Origin: Opisthocomus hoazin
Taxonomy: Eukaryota > Chordata > Aves > Opisthocomiformes > Opisthocomidae
Direction of reading: 5' to 3'
NCBI RefSeq assembly: GCF_030867145.1
Contig: NC_134414.1
Span: 21,594,518-21,658,517, forward strand
Length of the DNA stretch: 64,000 nucleotides
Part shown: in pieces, positions 36,405-49,700 of the stretch
Layout: each line of letters begins with the position of its first letter
Numbering within the stretch: the first letter of the stretch is position 1
Translations under genes and position numbers: made by a program
Notes under the pieces: model-generated
What the model saw: the letters and a program-made list of their open reading frames with translations, nothing else
Database searches by the model: none
What the model was told of the DNA's origin: nothing

Positions 36405-39379
36405 TGAATATGTACATACAGAATACACAGGAAGGATGTGCATGCTCTTACGAGTTTGCAAAGGAAGTTATGTACTTTAGACCTTACAAAGAAAGACTGA
36501 CATTACCCCATAAATTTGGTGACTTTATAATTGTATTTATTCTGCATGCAAGAGTGGAATCATATTTCTAAGTTTCTGTCATCCTTTTTCGTTGTTTCTA
36601 GCAATCTGATTAATTGCCTTTTTTTTTTCATCATCAAAATGTGTGTTAGCATGCTTTCAGTGCAGAGGGGAGCAGAGACAAGATGTTAATTTAATATATG
36701 AGCAATGTCTAGTCTTTCAGGTAATAACAAAGAAAGAAGTTTTTAATTCTGTACAAAGTGATGGAATTGTTTAGAAGAATGACAAGTACGTACACTAGTG
36801 GCTTTAGAGGGATGCTGCCAGACATCACGGTGGTTATGATTTCAATGGCTTTTATCCAGAATGTTTAGAGATTAGGGCATAGCCATCTTGTATGGCAAGA
36901 AGACCTTCATTTCACACAGCACCTTTGGCATGTCGTATCAGCATTACAAAATGTGCCTTGGATCATGACTAGAAACAGCTGCTATCTGTGGAGTCTTCTA
37001 CTAGAAATTTATTTTGTGAAAAACAACCTCTTTCCCATATGTCTCTTTGTTACTCCACCCTACTTTAAAGTTTACGTCTTTTTCATCATATCATGATGGC
37101 AAGGAAACACTGCCCATATTCCAGTATTTAGAGTCTCTAGCACCTTATGTGCTTTAATTTCTGTTGCATAAACCTAAGACAGGATACGTGCTCTAAGTAT
37201 TTTTCCATGGTTTTTAGCTAACAGCTGTTCCAGGAAGATACAGAAGTGTTTCCTTGTAAACAAGTAGCATTTCTTCTGTTTAGCAAGCTGAAACAGAGGG
37301 ACAAAACAGCATATGAGAGGCTGCAGACATGAGACGTCTATTAGTAACGTTAATTGCCAATGCCACTAAAGAGGATGCTGACACACATACCTTAATTATA
37401 GGGCAAATTCTTCAAAAAGCACATTTCACAAATCCTGTTGTACTAATGGGTGGTGTTAACGCCACTTACTCTCAGTGGAGGATTTCAAAGTGTTGGAGTC
37501 CTGAAAGCCAGAGGGGCTGTTTCTAAAAGATGCTGTGTAGCTAGGGAATTGGGGGCATGTGCAGGAGGGTTGGCTGAATCTTGTAGCAATTGGCCTTGAG
37601 GCTCGAATCAGCCTTGAGGCTTGGAAGAACTGTAAGGTCTTGTCTAGTCCTGTTGAACTAATTACTGTGTAAATTGTCACGCTTCTTAGTGAAGGCTAGT
37701 TTAATTAACTCCCTGTGCTAAGTGAAAAAGGCTTCATGGCAAGGCAAAGAATAAATATGAAGCGTCTTTCATTTAAAATCTATTAAATCTGCTTATTGTA
37801 TTTGAAAGAAATATCTCTGACACTAACCTAGGTCAAAAATATTTTGATCATACCACTTGTAAGAACGAAAGCAGCACCTCTCCCTCTCTTTGACAAGACC
37901 ATCATTTATATCTCGGTTTACTCTCATAGTAATTATTGTTTTATGTGTGTTAAGGTAACAACTAGAGGTCCAGCTGTGTTTCAGACAACGTGTTGGCTTG
38001 CAGTGCCCGGTTCCCACTGCCACGGGTAGACATTTCCACTGAGCAGCAAGTGTCCTCCAGGATCGGTCACTGGGCCCTCAGCCCCCACTTCAAAAGAGCT
38101 TTGGGCTTTCATCTGGGCGTTTTGGCTGTGAAGTGGCACACTTTGAAGATTGCCTGGACGTCAACATCCAAATGCTGCTCGTGTTATTACAGCCATTTGT
38201 GTGCTACGCAGCCTCTCGTGAGGCGAAGAGGGAGCCGGGACCAGGCTGAGCTGGTTGCGGAGCGTAGGGCATTGCTGTCCGCCCTGAAACCGCCACAGCC
38301 GGCAGGCCTGCTCCCAGAGAAAGCCATTCGTCAAGGTACACCACATTCACAAGCCACATCTTACAGCCTGTGCAGCTGCAGACTGCTCCCTTTCACAATT
38401 TCCTCAAGCCTTTCCTCTCGCCAAGTCTCTCATTCACCCGCTTTGCTTTTCCTCCCAACCCCTCGAGCGTGGGCCACTCCTTTCCCCTGCTTTTAGACTT
38501 TGTCCGACCAACATGGCGGGCTTCCTCACCTCACAAGTACTGCTCACCACTGCTGCCGCTGCCTCTCAACCTAACGCCTTCCTACCCCAGGCATTGTCTG
38601 TATGGACTCCCCAATTTTTTCCAGTACAGGGTTGTTTCTGCTGAAATAGCAGTTGATCTCTTAGAATGGTCCAAGGGCAACATGGCAAAATTTTTGCCTA
38701 CCGGAAGAAAGGCAAGAGTGATACCCCAGAAGCATGTTGGCTTCGCATGGCCGCAAAGAAAAGTGGTCATAAGAGAGATCTCTGAAATGTAGTGACTGCA
38801 GTCTGACCCTTGCACTTTGTGACGCTGCTCTCAGGGTGTTTGGTGTTTCTTTGAATGACTCCACAACACCCCTTTGTTTTCCTTTTTGCTCATGACTGCC
38901 CTTCTTCCTTCCTTACATCTAGGATTCAGTTAGTTGCTAATTTCATTTTGAGTACTCATTGGGACTGCACTTTCTCCAGACTGGACAGAGGAGAAGATTG
39001 TGAGCGGGATCCCTCACAGGGAAGAGAGGTTGGGATTTTAGGGGGTTGCTGTGGAGGGCTGTGGCCTGGAGAGGCTTATGAAGAAGGTGGTTACCAGTCC
39101 ATCTCTTTGGAAGGGGAGGGAGAATATGTTTTGTTGAAATGATGCAGGATTTCTGCTTTATTGTAGGTGTGATGTCCTGACTGTCAGAGCCATCGGTTGG
39201 CTAGTACGGCCTATAACATCTGCTCTCTTGACAGAAACTATGTAACCTTCTCTTCCTCCTTAACTAATATGTGCATAAACATAATCACCAGAGGCCAAGT
39301 ATGCATTTAATATATTAAGGTTATATGCCACTGCATGCAACCTATTAAGACAGGCTTGAGTAAAGGTAAAAAGAAACAG
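36405..39379. other. Intergenic stretch
   Basis: Mostly AT-rich. At about 37360-37500 a frame reading NPVVLMGGVNATYSQW weakly resembles the LMGDFN endonuclease motif of CR1 ORF2, so an old CR1 piece is possible. At about 37990-38600 composition becomes GC-richer, with a 168-codon open frame (37990-38496) that I do not recognise. Confidence 0.5.
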
Positions 39380-41120
39380 GGATGACTAAAAAATAAAGAG
39401 GAGACATTATTAGAAGCAAGAAGGCAACCTTCAAAATGCTGAAATCATCTCCAGATGAAGAAAATAGAAAAATTCATAAATTCTGGCTGATAATAAAGCA
39501 GACCAAAAAAAAAAAAAGAGCTGGGAGGAACAACTTGCTAAAGGACTCTAAACCAGCACTGAACCCATCTTCAAACACATGAAGAAGCTTATCAGAGAGT
39601 CTGTAGAGCTGATCAATGATCAGGGTATAGAAGCAGCACTACAGAGAGCAGAAGACCTTTTCAGGGAAGCGGATGTTGTTTAATGTGGAGGAAACTAGAA
39701 AAACCCACGTGCCAGAATACTTTTCCAGAAGAGGATCTGACTGAAAGTGAAATGACTGTGAAGAGATTATGTGACAAATTGGCAACATGAACATTAATGA
39801 ATCACCAATACTAGAAGTTATTTCATCCAGTGGTTCTAACAAGACTTACGGTAGTCTGTAACTGCTCCCTGCAGTCCTTGATACCCGAGGACTGGAGTGT
39901 GGCAAATAGATACCAGCTGTAAAATAGTTTTCAGTGAGAATCAAGGGAACTATGGGACTATGCATCAGACCTCTGGGGAAATTTGTGGAAACTGTAATAA
40001 AGGGCAGAATGAGTGGTTACCTGGGTTCATACAAGTTACCTTGGAAGAGTCAGTGTGACTTCTAAAAGGAGAAGTCCTACTTTACAATCCTCTTTTTGAA
40101 GGGCGTCAGCAAATATTTGGACAAAGACAGCCAAGTTGATCCAATCTGCCTGGACTTTCGAAGGCTTTTGACAGTATCATCATCAACAGTTTCCAAGGAA
40201 ACTTAGTAGTCATGAGACTAAACAAAATGTCCTTTTATGGGTAAACAACAGGTTACAAGTTAGGAAACAGAGGGTAAGAGGACTGGTTACTTATTGCAGT
40301 GGAGGAAGGTCAGCACTGGAGTTCCCCAAAGCTCTGTGCTGGGATCTGTGTTGTTCATTACACTCTTAAGCGACCTGGAAAAGAAGTGAGCAGTGAGGTG
40401 AGGTTTGCTGGTGTGGTATGGAAGTTTGTGATATGAAGATATTTAGGATAGTAAGGACAAAGGCAGACTGTGGGTGACCCCAAAAGGCCTTTGTAAGACA
40501 GACTGACTTAGAACTATGTGTGGGAAAAAATCCTAGCTTCACATCTAAGCTAGCTTTCACATGTAAGCAATGGACCCTGAGCTGACTACTACCAATTGGA
40601 GAAGCAAATTCTTTAAGATATGCATAACTTGTGAAAACATCAGAAGAACAAATCAAACATTAGAATTTATTAAGAAAGAAAAATAAATCCATGGTTTGCC
40701 TACAGCTTGTATATGAATATGGAATTATATATGGAATATAGATTGCATTAATTATTCATATACAATATGAACATGGATTCATCTATTTATGTATTCTGAA
40801 TATATATTCATATATAATCTCTATGTAGATGATGGAATTAGAATATATAATTCTATGTATTCTATATCTGTATATGACATAGAAAGGGTGGAAAGGAATA
40901 GACTTCGGCATTTCTTCAAATACTGGAACGAGGGGCCATCAAATGGAGCTAACAGAAAGCTGATTTCAATGCAAACAAAAGGAGGTGAACTTGTACAACT
41001 CCTTGCCAAAAGATTTTATGGATGCAAAAGTCTTCGAGGGGAGACTGTGGAAGTAGTTAAAAGAGATTCATTCAAGATTATTTAATACAGAATCCACCCG
41101 GGAAAAACCCTGAGCTGAGA
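39380..41120 (+). mobile_element. Old, heavily decayed CR1-like LINE
   Basis: Plus-strand text matches the order of CR1 ORF2: a lysine-rich stretch near 39390-39480, gaagatctt/tcagggaagcggatgt-like text near 39650, ctggactttcgaaggctttt (the DFSKAFD region) near 40150, and tctgtgctgggatctgtgtt (the SVLGP region) near 40330. The 3' part near 40900-41090 includes tactggaacgaggggccatc and a decayed 3' end. Many stops and frameshifts; an AT-rich block at 40680-40880 interrupts it. Confidence 0.65.
40680..40880. repeat. AT-rich low-complexity block
   Basis: Degenerate repetition of tatgaatat/ggaatata/attcatat units, with several short inverted repeats. It sits inside the old CR1. Confidence 0.8.
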
Positions 41121-42184
41121 ATAGACACATTTTGAGAGAGCTTCACGTACTTTTTCCCTGTTCTTGTTCTTGCTTAGGTGTTTGCTTGTGGTTGCTCATG
41201 GCAACAGGACACTAAACTAGATGGACATGTGCCCTGAACCAGTATGAGCATTTGCATGCTCTATCGAACATACATGGAGGGCATGTATATGCAACCTGGG
41301 GAGATGGGCTCACAGCAGGGTACCATCGCTTCTGGGTGGGCTGTGAATTGGACTAGCTGTGGAGCCTTAGCTGGACTTTCTTTGAGAACAATAATTCCTA
41401 ACGTTAGAGACCTGTCTCTGGGATCTCACCTGCCACACAATTAGATCCATAACTGCAGTCATGAATATGTATTTTATGTGGCTGAAGAGGGCTCCTTGTC
41501 TTAAATTAGGTGTTCCTGAGGTTTTATCTTATTATATGTTTTCTGTTCAGCTGTTCAGCCAATGTGATCATGACTAACTGCCATGATATCTTGTTGGAGT
41601 GGTCGTCCCCAAATAATTTCCAGATATTTATGAATACTACTAAATGTTACATCTTTTGGAGCCAAACAGATCCCCTGTTTATACCTGATATTCTTCACTG
41701 TCCAAGTCTTAAAAATTTTGCATCTCATCAGCTGCAGCTAACAGAGTGGTGTCAGAGTTGAAGCATAGTGGTGTCAAGATATGAGGGCATACAGAGGGAT
41801 ACGTGAGGCTGCTCTGTATGATGGGACAACTTTATAGGATTGGGAGTAGGCAAATTCAAATGATTTGTGCATTTTTTACACCCACACTGCTTACAGGAAT
41901 TAGGTTCAAACTCAGAACTCCTCTGGTTGTACCTTAATTCCTTATCAGGCCAGCTTTCTTGCTTATGCTAAACTCAGGCTTATGTGAACCAGGATGTGAG
42001 GGATGTAGATAAGGCATGCAAGTTCAGGTCCAGGCTAACATGATAGTACAGACATAGCTCAAGAGTCCCCGTGCTTCCCTCTGCATGTGTTGTTATGTAA
42101 AACCTAGCCCCAGTCTGAGCACTCCATTATAAAGTCATCTATAGCCCCTGGAATTGCTACAGCTGTGCAGGGTGATACAACTGT
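41121..42184. other. Intergenic, no feature seen
   Basis: AT-rich unique-looking DNA. Short open frames only. Confidence 0.55.
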
Positions 42185-42381
42185 TCTTCACAAAAAACTA
42201 ATACAATTTAAGAGCAGCCAGCATGACTTTACCACAGATACCTGTCTGCCTTCAATGATTAGATGACTGCTTTGAGGATGAGAGGCGAGCAGTGGTTATT
42301 GGTTATTTTGACTTTAGCAAGACTATCAAGACCATCTTTGATTGTATTCTTGTAGCCACACTTGAGACAGATGGGCAGGAT

Positions 42382-42501
42382 CTCAGAATCACAGAATCAC
42401 AGAATAGTTGGGGTTGGAAGGGACCTCTGTGGGTCATCTAGTCCAACCCCCCTGCCGAAGCAGGGTCGCCTACAGCAGGCTGCACAGGATCTTGTCCAGG
42501 A
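42382..42501 (-). mobile_element. CR1 3' fragment nested in an older CR1
   Basis: Tandem agaatcac followed by ggttggaagggacctctgtg and tccaacccccctgccgaagc: a 5'-truncated minus-strand CR1 of the same subfamily as 18225-18700. A near-identical acaggatc(c)ttgtccagg lies at its end (42485-42501) and again at 42505-42522. Confidence 0.93.
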
Positions 42502-43423
42502 GGGACAGGATCCTTGTCCAGGATGGGTGGACTACAAGGCTGATGAAAAAACGAGTGGGCCTTCAGGCTCCAAGGTTAGTAGCTGAAAGTCTAACTGGCA
42601 GCCAGTTAGGAGTTGTATTCCTCGGAGTTAGATATTGAACCTGGTACTACCTGGTTAGATATTGAACCTGGTACTACATAACTTCTTCACTAATGACCTG
42701 AATGATGACATGGAATGCATCCTCACTGCATTAGCAGATGACATTAAATTGTGTGGAGAAGATGGTGTGCTGGAGGGTAGGGCTGCTATTCAGAGGGATC
42801 TCCATAGGCTAGAGAAATTGCCTGACAGAAAGTTCCTGAAGTTCAAAAAGGCAGGTAAAAAAAGGCAAGTAGAAAAAAAGGCAAGTAAAGCTCATCGAAA
42901 GCTCTGTCTGGGCCTGAAACATACTATGCCACTGTACAATCTAGGGCCTGGGAGGCTAGAAGGCACTCTTTCAGGAAAGGACCTGGGGATCATGGTGAAC
43001 AACCCGAACGTGAGCCAGCGACATGCCCTTGCAGCAACAAAGGCTAACTGCATATTGGGCTGCATTAGCAAGAGTGTAGCTAGCAGGCCGGGGAAAGTGG
43101 CTATTCCCTGTGAGCTCAAGAGGCTGCATCTGGAATATTGTGTCCAATTTTAGATTCCGAAATACGAGAAGCACTGGCATACTGGAGCAAGTATAGTGGA
43201 AGAACACAAAGCCGACTAGAAGGCTGCAGCCTGAGACACATGAGAAGATGCTGAGAGAAATGGGTTTGTTCAGTCTGAGGAAAAGGGTAAGGGGATCTCA
43301 TTGTTGTGTACAACTTTCTAGTGGGTGGCTACAGAGAGATCTTCTGGGAGGTACACCACAAAAGGACAAGGGGCAATGGACATAAATTGCATGAAAAAAA
43401 TCTTATTCACCATTATGAAAAAA

Positions 43424-43546
43424 AAATCATAGAATCATAGACTGGTTTGAGTTGGAAGGGACCTTTAAAGATCACCCGGTCCAAACCCCTGCCATGGGCA
43501 GGTACATCTTTAACTAGATCGAGTTGTTCAAAGCTCCCTCCAGACT
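43424..43546 (-). mobile_element. Second CR1 3' fragment nested in the older CR1
   Basis: Reads aatcatagaatcatag, gagttggaagggacctttaa and ccctgccatgggcaggtaca: a minus-strand CR1 of a different subfamily from the first nested copy. Host CR1 text resumes after it. Confidence 0.9.
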
Positions 43547-43706
43547 GACACTGTAGCAGGTTCTCTAAGGAGGTTGCAGATATGCAAAACTTGTCTGGGG
43601 AAGGCACTGAGCATCTAACATTGAAGTTAGCCCTGCTTTGAGCAGGGGATTCAACCTGATGACCTCCCAAATTCAGTCTAGATGACTTTATGCTTCTGTG
43701 ATTCCA

Positions 43707-46700
43707 AGTGGTTTATAGCATATATGTCACACTTAAATCTTCAAAACAGCAATTTGCAGAGATACATAATGCTTCTGTGTACTGAATGCAAGATGTAAAT
43801 GTAACCCATTGTGAAGAAGCTTGTTTCATGGTATACATCAGCTCATCTGTTACTAAAGGATAATAACCAGATTATTAGAGATAGTAACTATCAGCAACAG
43901 TGATTGGTGTCCTTAGAATCTCATAAATTCCAGTGCTGGATGAAGAAGAAAGGTAGTACATCTTACAGAGAATATTACTTAATTTTTAATTTAATTAAGA
44001 AAGTTCAAATAAATGAAACAATAAAAATACCACAATCTAAACTGAAGTTGCGTAACAGAAAAACTTAAGGATATGTTTAGTTAAATTGTTTGTACTAAAA
44101 GCATATCATGCTTTGTTTAAACCCTGAAGCAAGTACAGTTATTAACACCTCAGAGAAAGTTCTGGGTTTATTCTCATGCTCTGTTTTGGAGGACAAGGTA
44201 CAGCAGCTACGATACCACAGTGTCATTTTGCCTCTGTGAATGTACCAGGGGAAATCAATGTAAGTTGTGGAGTGAAAATGCCTTCCATTCCAGCTAAGAA
44301 GCAGATTGTGTAGCACTTAATTATATCACAAATAATTCTGTGATCTTTTTTAGCACTTAACTCCAAGAGTGCTTTTATTGCAGGAGGACCCCTAAGATAA
44401 GGCAAAATCCTTACTCTACTTGGTTTGCATAAATACTCCTAACAGTGGAAGCTGGAGGAGTAGCCCATTCACATTTTTCTTTTAAATATCAGTGGCTGTT
44501 GATGTTGGTCAGCTATGAATATAGTATGTCAGAAGAACAAACATGAAGAGTACTATAGACTTAAAAAATATTTTACCCTCACTTTGTTTATACCAAGCAA
44601 GTTCACCCTGGAAGATCAGGTGAAAGACACATTTATGCTTCAGTTCAACTCGCTAGCTAATCCTCTTCTACATACATTGACTGTTTGACAATGAGTCTAA
44701 ATATCTTCACCTGCCACAGAAAGTATTCATTTTACTAAATGTAAACACTTGTAGTGTAGACAGCTCCCTTTAAATGAGTTTACCTAATTACCTTTATTTT
44801 CAATGAAGAAAACCAAATGCTTATAGTACACAATTTATCTCATTCTGAAGTAGACATCTAAAATAGGTCAGATGAATCATGCCTTAAAAGAGGCTCCTTT
44901 TCTCCGCTGAATAAAAGGGAGTCTGGCATGACTAGCTCAGAAGTGTACACTGTACATGTCTAAAGTTAGGTGAGAGGAATCCCATCCCACCTGTTTGTAC
45001 ACTTAATAAAAGAAGAACGCCAATACAGTATAAAAATGAACAAACTGTCCCCAGGCTTTAAAACAAGTTGTTTTAATCCTGAGCAATTCAGCTCTTAATT
45101 TAGGATTTGATTCAACTCCCATTGAAGTCAATAGCTGTATGTTTTAAGAGGAATTTAATGAACCTTGTCAATTATTTTTGTTTACTCTCTCATCAAGGAT
45201 ACTTAACTAAATTAAATGAGAAATGGATACCCAATGCTTAATGAGAAAGGATATTCTATAAATACAGGTTATACTTTGAACAGGGATTTTGTAAATTATT
45301 GTTTTTCCTTCCATCTTTTAAAATAAATATGTGAGTTGTATAGATAAATCTTTAGTGATAAATGTATTTAATAATTCTAATTCAAGCAACACCAGAAAGT
45401 ACAGATATTGTTTCCTTACACAGGATGATTTGCCCTTTAATTAATATGTGTAATATATTAAACAAAGTCCAGAAGGATGTTATTGCTCTGTTTAAGTGAT
45501 GACTCTGAAACTTGCTTTGCATTGTCACTTTTGCAACCTCCTCAGTGCTGGACCCCAGATAACAGTAGGCAAGTAATACTATTCATACAACAAGTACAAC
45601 GGAGCTGTAGTCGGAAAATCTGATAAAAACTTTTGGGGCCTAGTGTAGCTGATGAAAATGAACAGCTATCTAAATGAAACCAGTGAAGATACACTGTGTA
45701 GCCCGGGCGTAATCCAGTCCTGATCTCAGTGTGGGGAACTGAGGAAACAGTGGGCAGGCACTTACATGACTGTGACCGTGACATGTAGCCAGGAGCCTCT
45801 GCTTGCACTAATGGGAAAGACATAGCCAAATATTTGTATTCCTTGCTGAATTTGTGCTAAATATCTAGCTGGCTTCACAGTTCATTGATTTGCATGTGCA
45901 ACTGGTACAGATGTCTTGAAGGAGGGGAGAGAGGGAATTGTGTTGAAGCAGTTGGCATCTGAGTGAGATTGCCAAACTCTAGAGTTAAACTCTAAACCTC
46001 TATTGTCTAATTTAGTTTCTATTTGTATCTGAAAATCTCCTTTAGAGTAATACAGGTTTGAGATTCTGAAGCCAGAACATTCCCAGGAGCTGTGTGAGCA
46101 GTGTGAGGGAGAAGCCTGTCTTTTCTTGGCTCTGCGCTGAGATCTGTACCTTACAGGTTCTCCAGCCAACCCCTGTTTGACAACCCTAGTCCAAAGGCAA
46201 AAGAGGTCAGCTTGGAAGGATTCTTTCAAACATATTAAAAACTGAAGTAGCTACTCTGCATACTAGTAGCAGGATTAAATTAGAAGAACTGGATCAGTAT
46301 GGGAGTGGCTGGAGGCAAAGGACTCTCTCCGGTGCACCTGGCAGTAAAAGAAGAGGATTTAACTAGACAGGGAAATATAAGCATCTTCGAGAGGTTAGAA
46401 ACAAACAATGATGCAAAATCAAATGCTTTTATGTTTATTCTCCCTACCCCATTCTTGTGGCATGAGAGTTTTACTAACCAACCAGTTCTCCTGTTGACTA
46501 GCTGTGCTGTGCCATTTCTAGCTTTCACCCACTCAACATCCTGGCTACCTTTTATTGCAGCACTACATCCAGCCCCTTGTGAACAGTCGGTCTGTGTAAG
46601 TGCGTAAGGGAGAACTGTGGGCTCTGCAGAGGATTTTAATGGGGAGTACTGAAGATGATAGCATCTAATGCTAGTAGGGTAAGTTCAGCACCTTTGGTGC

Positions 46701-49700
46701 TCTCCTCCCGGCTAAGTCTGTGCTTGAATTGTTCTAATCATGTCAACCTGTATTTAAGAAAATTTGGTGTAGACTAACTGAAACTCTAGGTCCTGAAGGG
46801 ATGCAGAATTAAGAAGTCTTTCCTGTACCAACTGAATTAACTACATTAGTAGTTTTCCTGCAGATTATCACTTTGTTAATTAACCTTGCAGACTTTATAT
46901 TTCATACAGAAAGAAAGATGAAGTTTGTGTGCATTCAAAGTGACAGTGATAGGCAATCTGTTACTTAGGGCTTTTATGAGGAATAACGAAAACCAGAAAT
47001 TGAATCAATAATCCACATTTTCTGGTAACTGTTGGCATGGTGACGTGCCGAAGAATTTACATATGATCTCATTTTCCTGTAATACCATCCATAAATTTTA
47101 GCTTATATGGGTCTATTTCATCAGATGAAAGCATTACACACAAGTTTTATAACACTATAAAGATAGGATGAGTTTCACTTTCTTAGTTGCTAGCACAGAA
47201 GTCCTAGTAAAAACATTTTGATGGCACAAGAGCTGTTAAAGTAACTTGCCCAGTTTTAGCTTCTTGTTTTATTTACAAGCTCACATGAACTACATAAAAG
47301 CCTCTTTCTTAAGAGCAAACGAACAATACAGAACCCAGGTGGCAAAGTCTTAGTAATGGCTGAGATTTATCTGAGATTTGTGTGTTCGGTAAATAATCGT
47401 GTTCATCTACTCTGCTGGACTTGATGGTGGAAATGTTGCCACATGATCAGCATGGCAACAGTCATTACCAAATTAGTAAAATTGCACAACAATGATTTTG
47501 TGCCACGTGTAGCATGGATACGCTGTCACAGGCTAATTTGCAAGGACTTGCCTACCCTGCAGGTCCTTTGATACCAGTCCTATTGCATTATAGGGATCCT
47601 TACGCAGTGGTGCTGGTGTACCTGACAACCTGGTTTTGAGATCAGTTGCTGCCCCAGGAAATAGAAAATGGCACCGGTAAGACTGACTACCTTAATCTGG
47701 TAGGACTGACTACCTAAGCGTTTTAGCACACTGAAAAGCAACATGTTGCATTACCTGGGTGACACACCATTACTCGGCAATAGCAGCAGCTGCCAGCAGC
47801 AGTGGAAGCAGTAGTAGGCCTCCCAGCTGGAAAAATAATTAATGTGGAGGGAGTTAGGAGCTGCCTATCACCCTTAACTTCTCTCCCCTGTATGGCAGCC
47901 TCTGGTGATGGTAGATACTTTTTGTATAATCTTAAAAATCATGATGCTGTTAGCAGCTGGACATGTTGTACTGGGGATGGGGATGGGAGGAATAGTAACA
48001 AAAAAACAGTTTACGTTTCTAAGGACGGGCTGAATCCTGCTACCCAGAACAACAAAAATTTTCGCTCTCTCCTTAATTTCCTTGGCACTGTGATGCTTGG
48101 CAGAAAATGCTCAGAAAGGAGGCAGAAATAATTCTCTGCCTTTGCAATTAACCCTTGTCACAGATGATCAGGTCAGAGTAGCAAAAATACTTTTTCATTC
48201 AAACACCTCCTCATTCAAGATCAGGAGCAAAACCAGTTCTTCCTCCATGCCCTGATGGTGACACTTGTACCTGTTTGCCATCAGCCCTGGTGACAAAGTA
48301 CAGGTCTGTATTAACTCAGCGTAATGAAAAGATAGTTTGGATGCTGGGGGGGGCTGACATTGGCCAGCAGCTGAGACCCCACCCAGTCTCTTGCGCACTC
48401 CCCCCGAAGAGGGATGGGGGAGAGACTTGGAACAGCAAAAGCTGAAAACTCATGTGTTGAAATAAGGACATTTTAACAGGTGAAGCAAAGATGCAGGTGC
48501 AAGCAAAGCAAAATAAAGAATTAAATCACTACTTCCTATCAGCAGGCAGACGCCCAGCCACTTCCTGGGAAGCAGGACCTCAGCACGCGTACCGGTTACT
48601 TGGGAAGACAAATGCTTTAAACACAAACATCCTCCTTTCCTCCTCCTTTCCCCGAGGTTTTAGTGCTGAGCACAATGCCACACGGCATGGAACACCTCTC
48701 TGGGTCGGCTGTCCTGGCTGTGTCCCCTCCCAGCTTCTTGCGCACCCCCAGCCTACTCGCTGGTGGGGCCGAGTGAGGAAAAGAAAAAAAAACAACCCCT
48801 GATGCTGTGCAAACACTGCACAGCACCATCTGAAACACTGGTGTGTTATCAACACTTTTTTAGTCCCAAATGCAAAGCACAGCAGGATATGGGCTGCTGT
48901 GAAGGAAGTTAACTCCACCGCAGCCAGACCCAGTGCAAATGCCGATCATGTTCTGCTGCTGCTGCAGCAAAAGTCATCAGGAGAGGAGAGGAAGTGCTGT
49001 GCTGGAAGATGTACCTGCAGAGGAGCCTGATGCGTCTGGGGATGGCATATCACTATGTCAACCTACAAATCAATTAAGAATGGATAACACGTTGGATGTA
49101 TGATTGATGCTTATCTGGGGGAGAAGCATACTGTTACAGCCCACGTTCTCTCCTTTTCTCAAACGGAAGAAATTAGAATTGTACTTGTGTATATGTTTCG
49201 TCTGCATTCAAATTTCAAGGCACGAAGCACTACAGCTTGAAGGACTCAGGCCGGGTTCCAAGGCTGGGTAAACATGCGGAGGAAGCCAGTGGGGAAGCAC
49301 GAGGCCAAGGGTGTGGGGAGCAGCCGCGCCTGGGCACGGCTTCCCAGGTGGGGCCGGCGCAGAGGGGTTTGGGCTGGGACCAGCTCCACTGCAGGGGTGC
49401 AGCCAGGGGTGCGGCCTCAGGCACAGCTCCAGGGGTGAGGTAGGCACTAAGACAGGAGATCCAGGGTGCGGTGCGTGCTGGCATGTGCGCTGGCAAAATG
49501 CTCATAACCTGGCTGTGTGCCCAGAAAATGATAAAAGAGGAAACCAGGAAAGGACCTAGCAAATGACCTTCTTACCTGGGAAACCTGATTTTGGCTCCAG
49601 CGTGGGCTGTGGTGATACCTTGCTTGTGCACGAGACAGTGGAAGCAACAGCATGGGCCGAGGGTGGAACAAAACAGGCTCTGAGGAAGGCAAATGCCCAG

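Larger units (their letters stand above)
42185..43706 (+). mobile_element. Decayed CR1 LINE hosting two nested CR1 insertions
   Basis: Plus-strand ORF2 text in order: agcagccagcatgactttac and ttttgactttagcaagacta (42210-42325), aatgacctgaatgatgacat with the LADDIKL active-site region (ALADDIKLCGEDG, about 42728-42766), HLEYCVQF near 43150, gggtttgttcagtctgagga at 43262 and the 3' end at about 43640-43706. Opposite-strand CR1 tails interrupt it at about 42382-42501 and 43424-43546. A 24-bp phrase is duplicated with period 27 at 42627-42677. Confidence 0.85.

Noticed and set aside
48491..48918. Open frames of about 103-112 codons on both strands in intergenic DNA
   Set aside because: Mutual overlap and lack of any family motif; no promoter or splice evidence.
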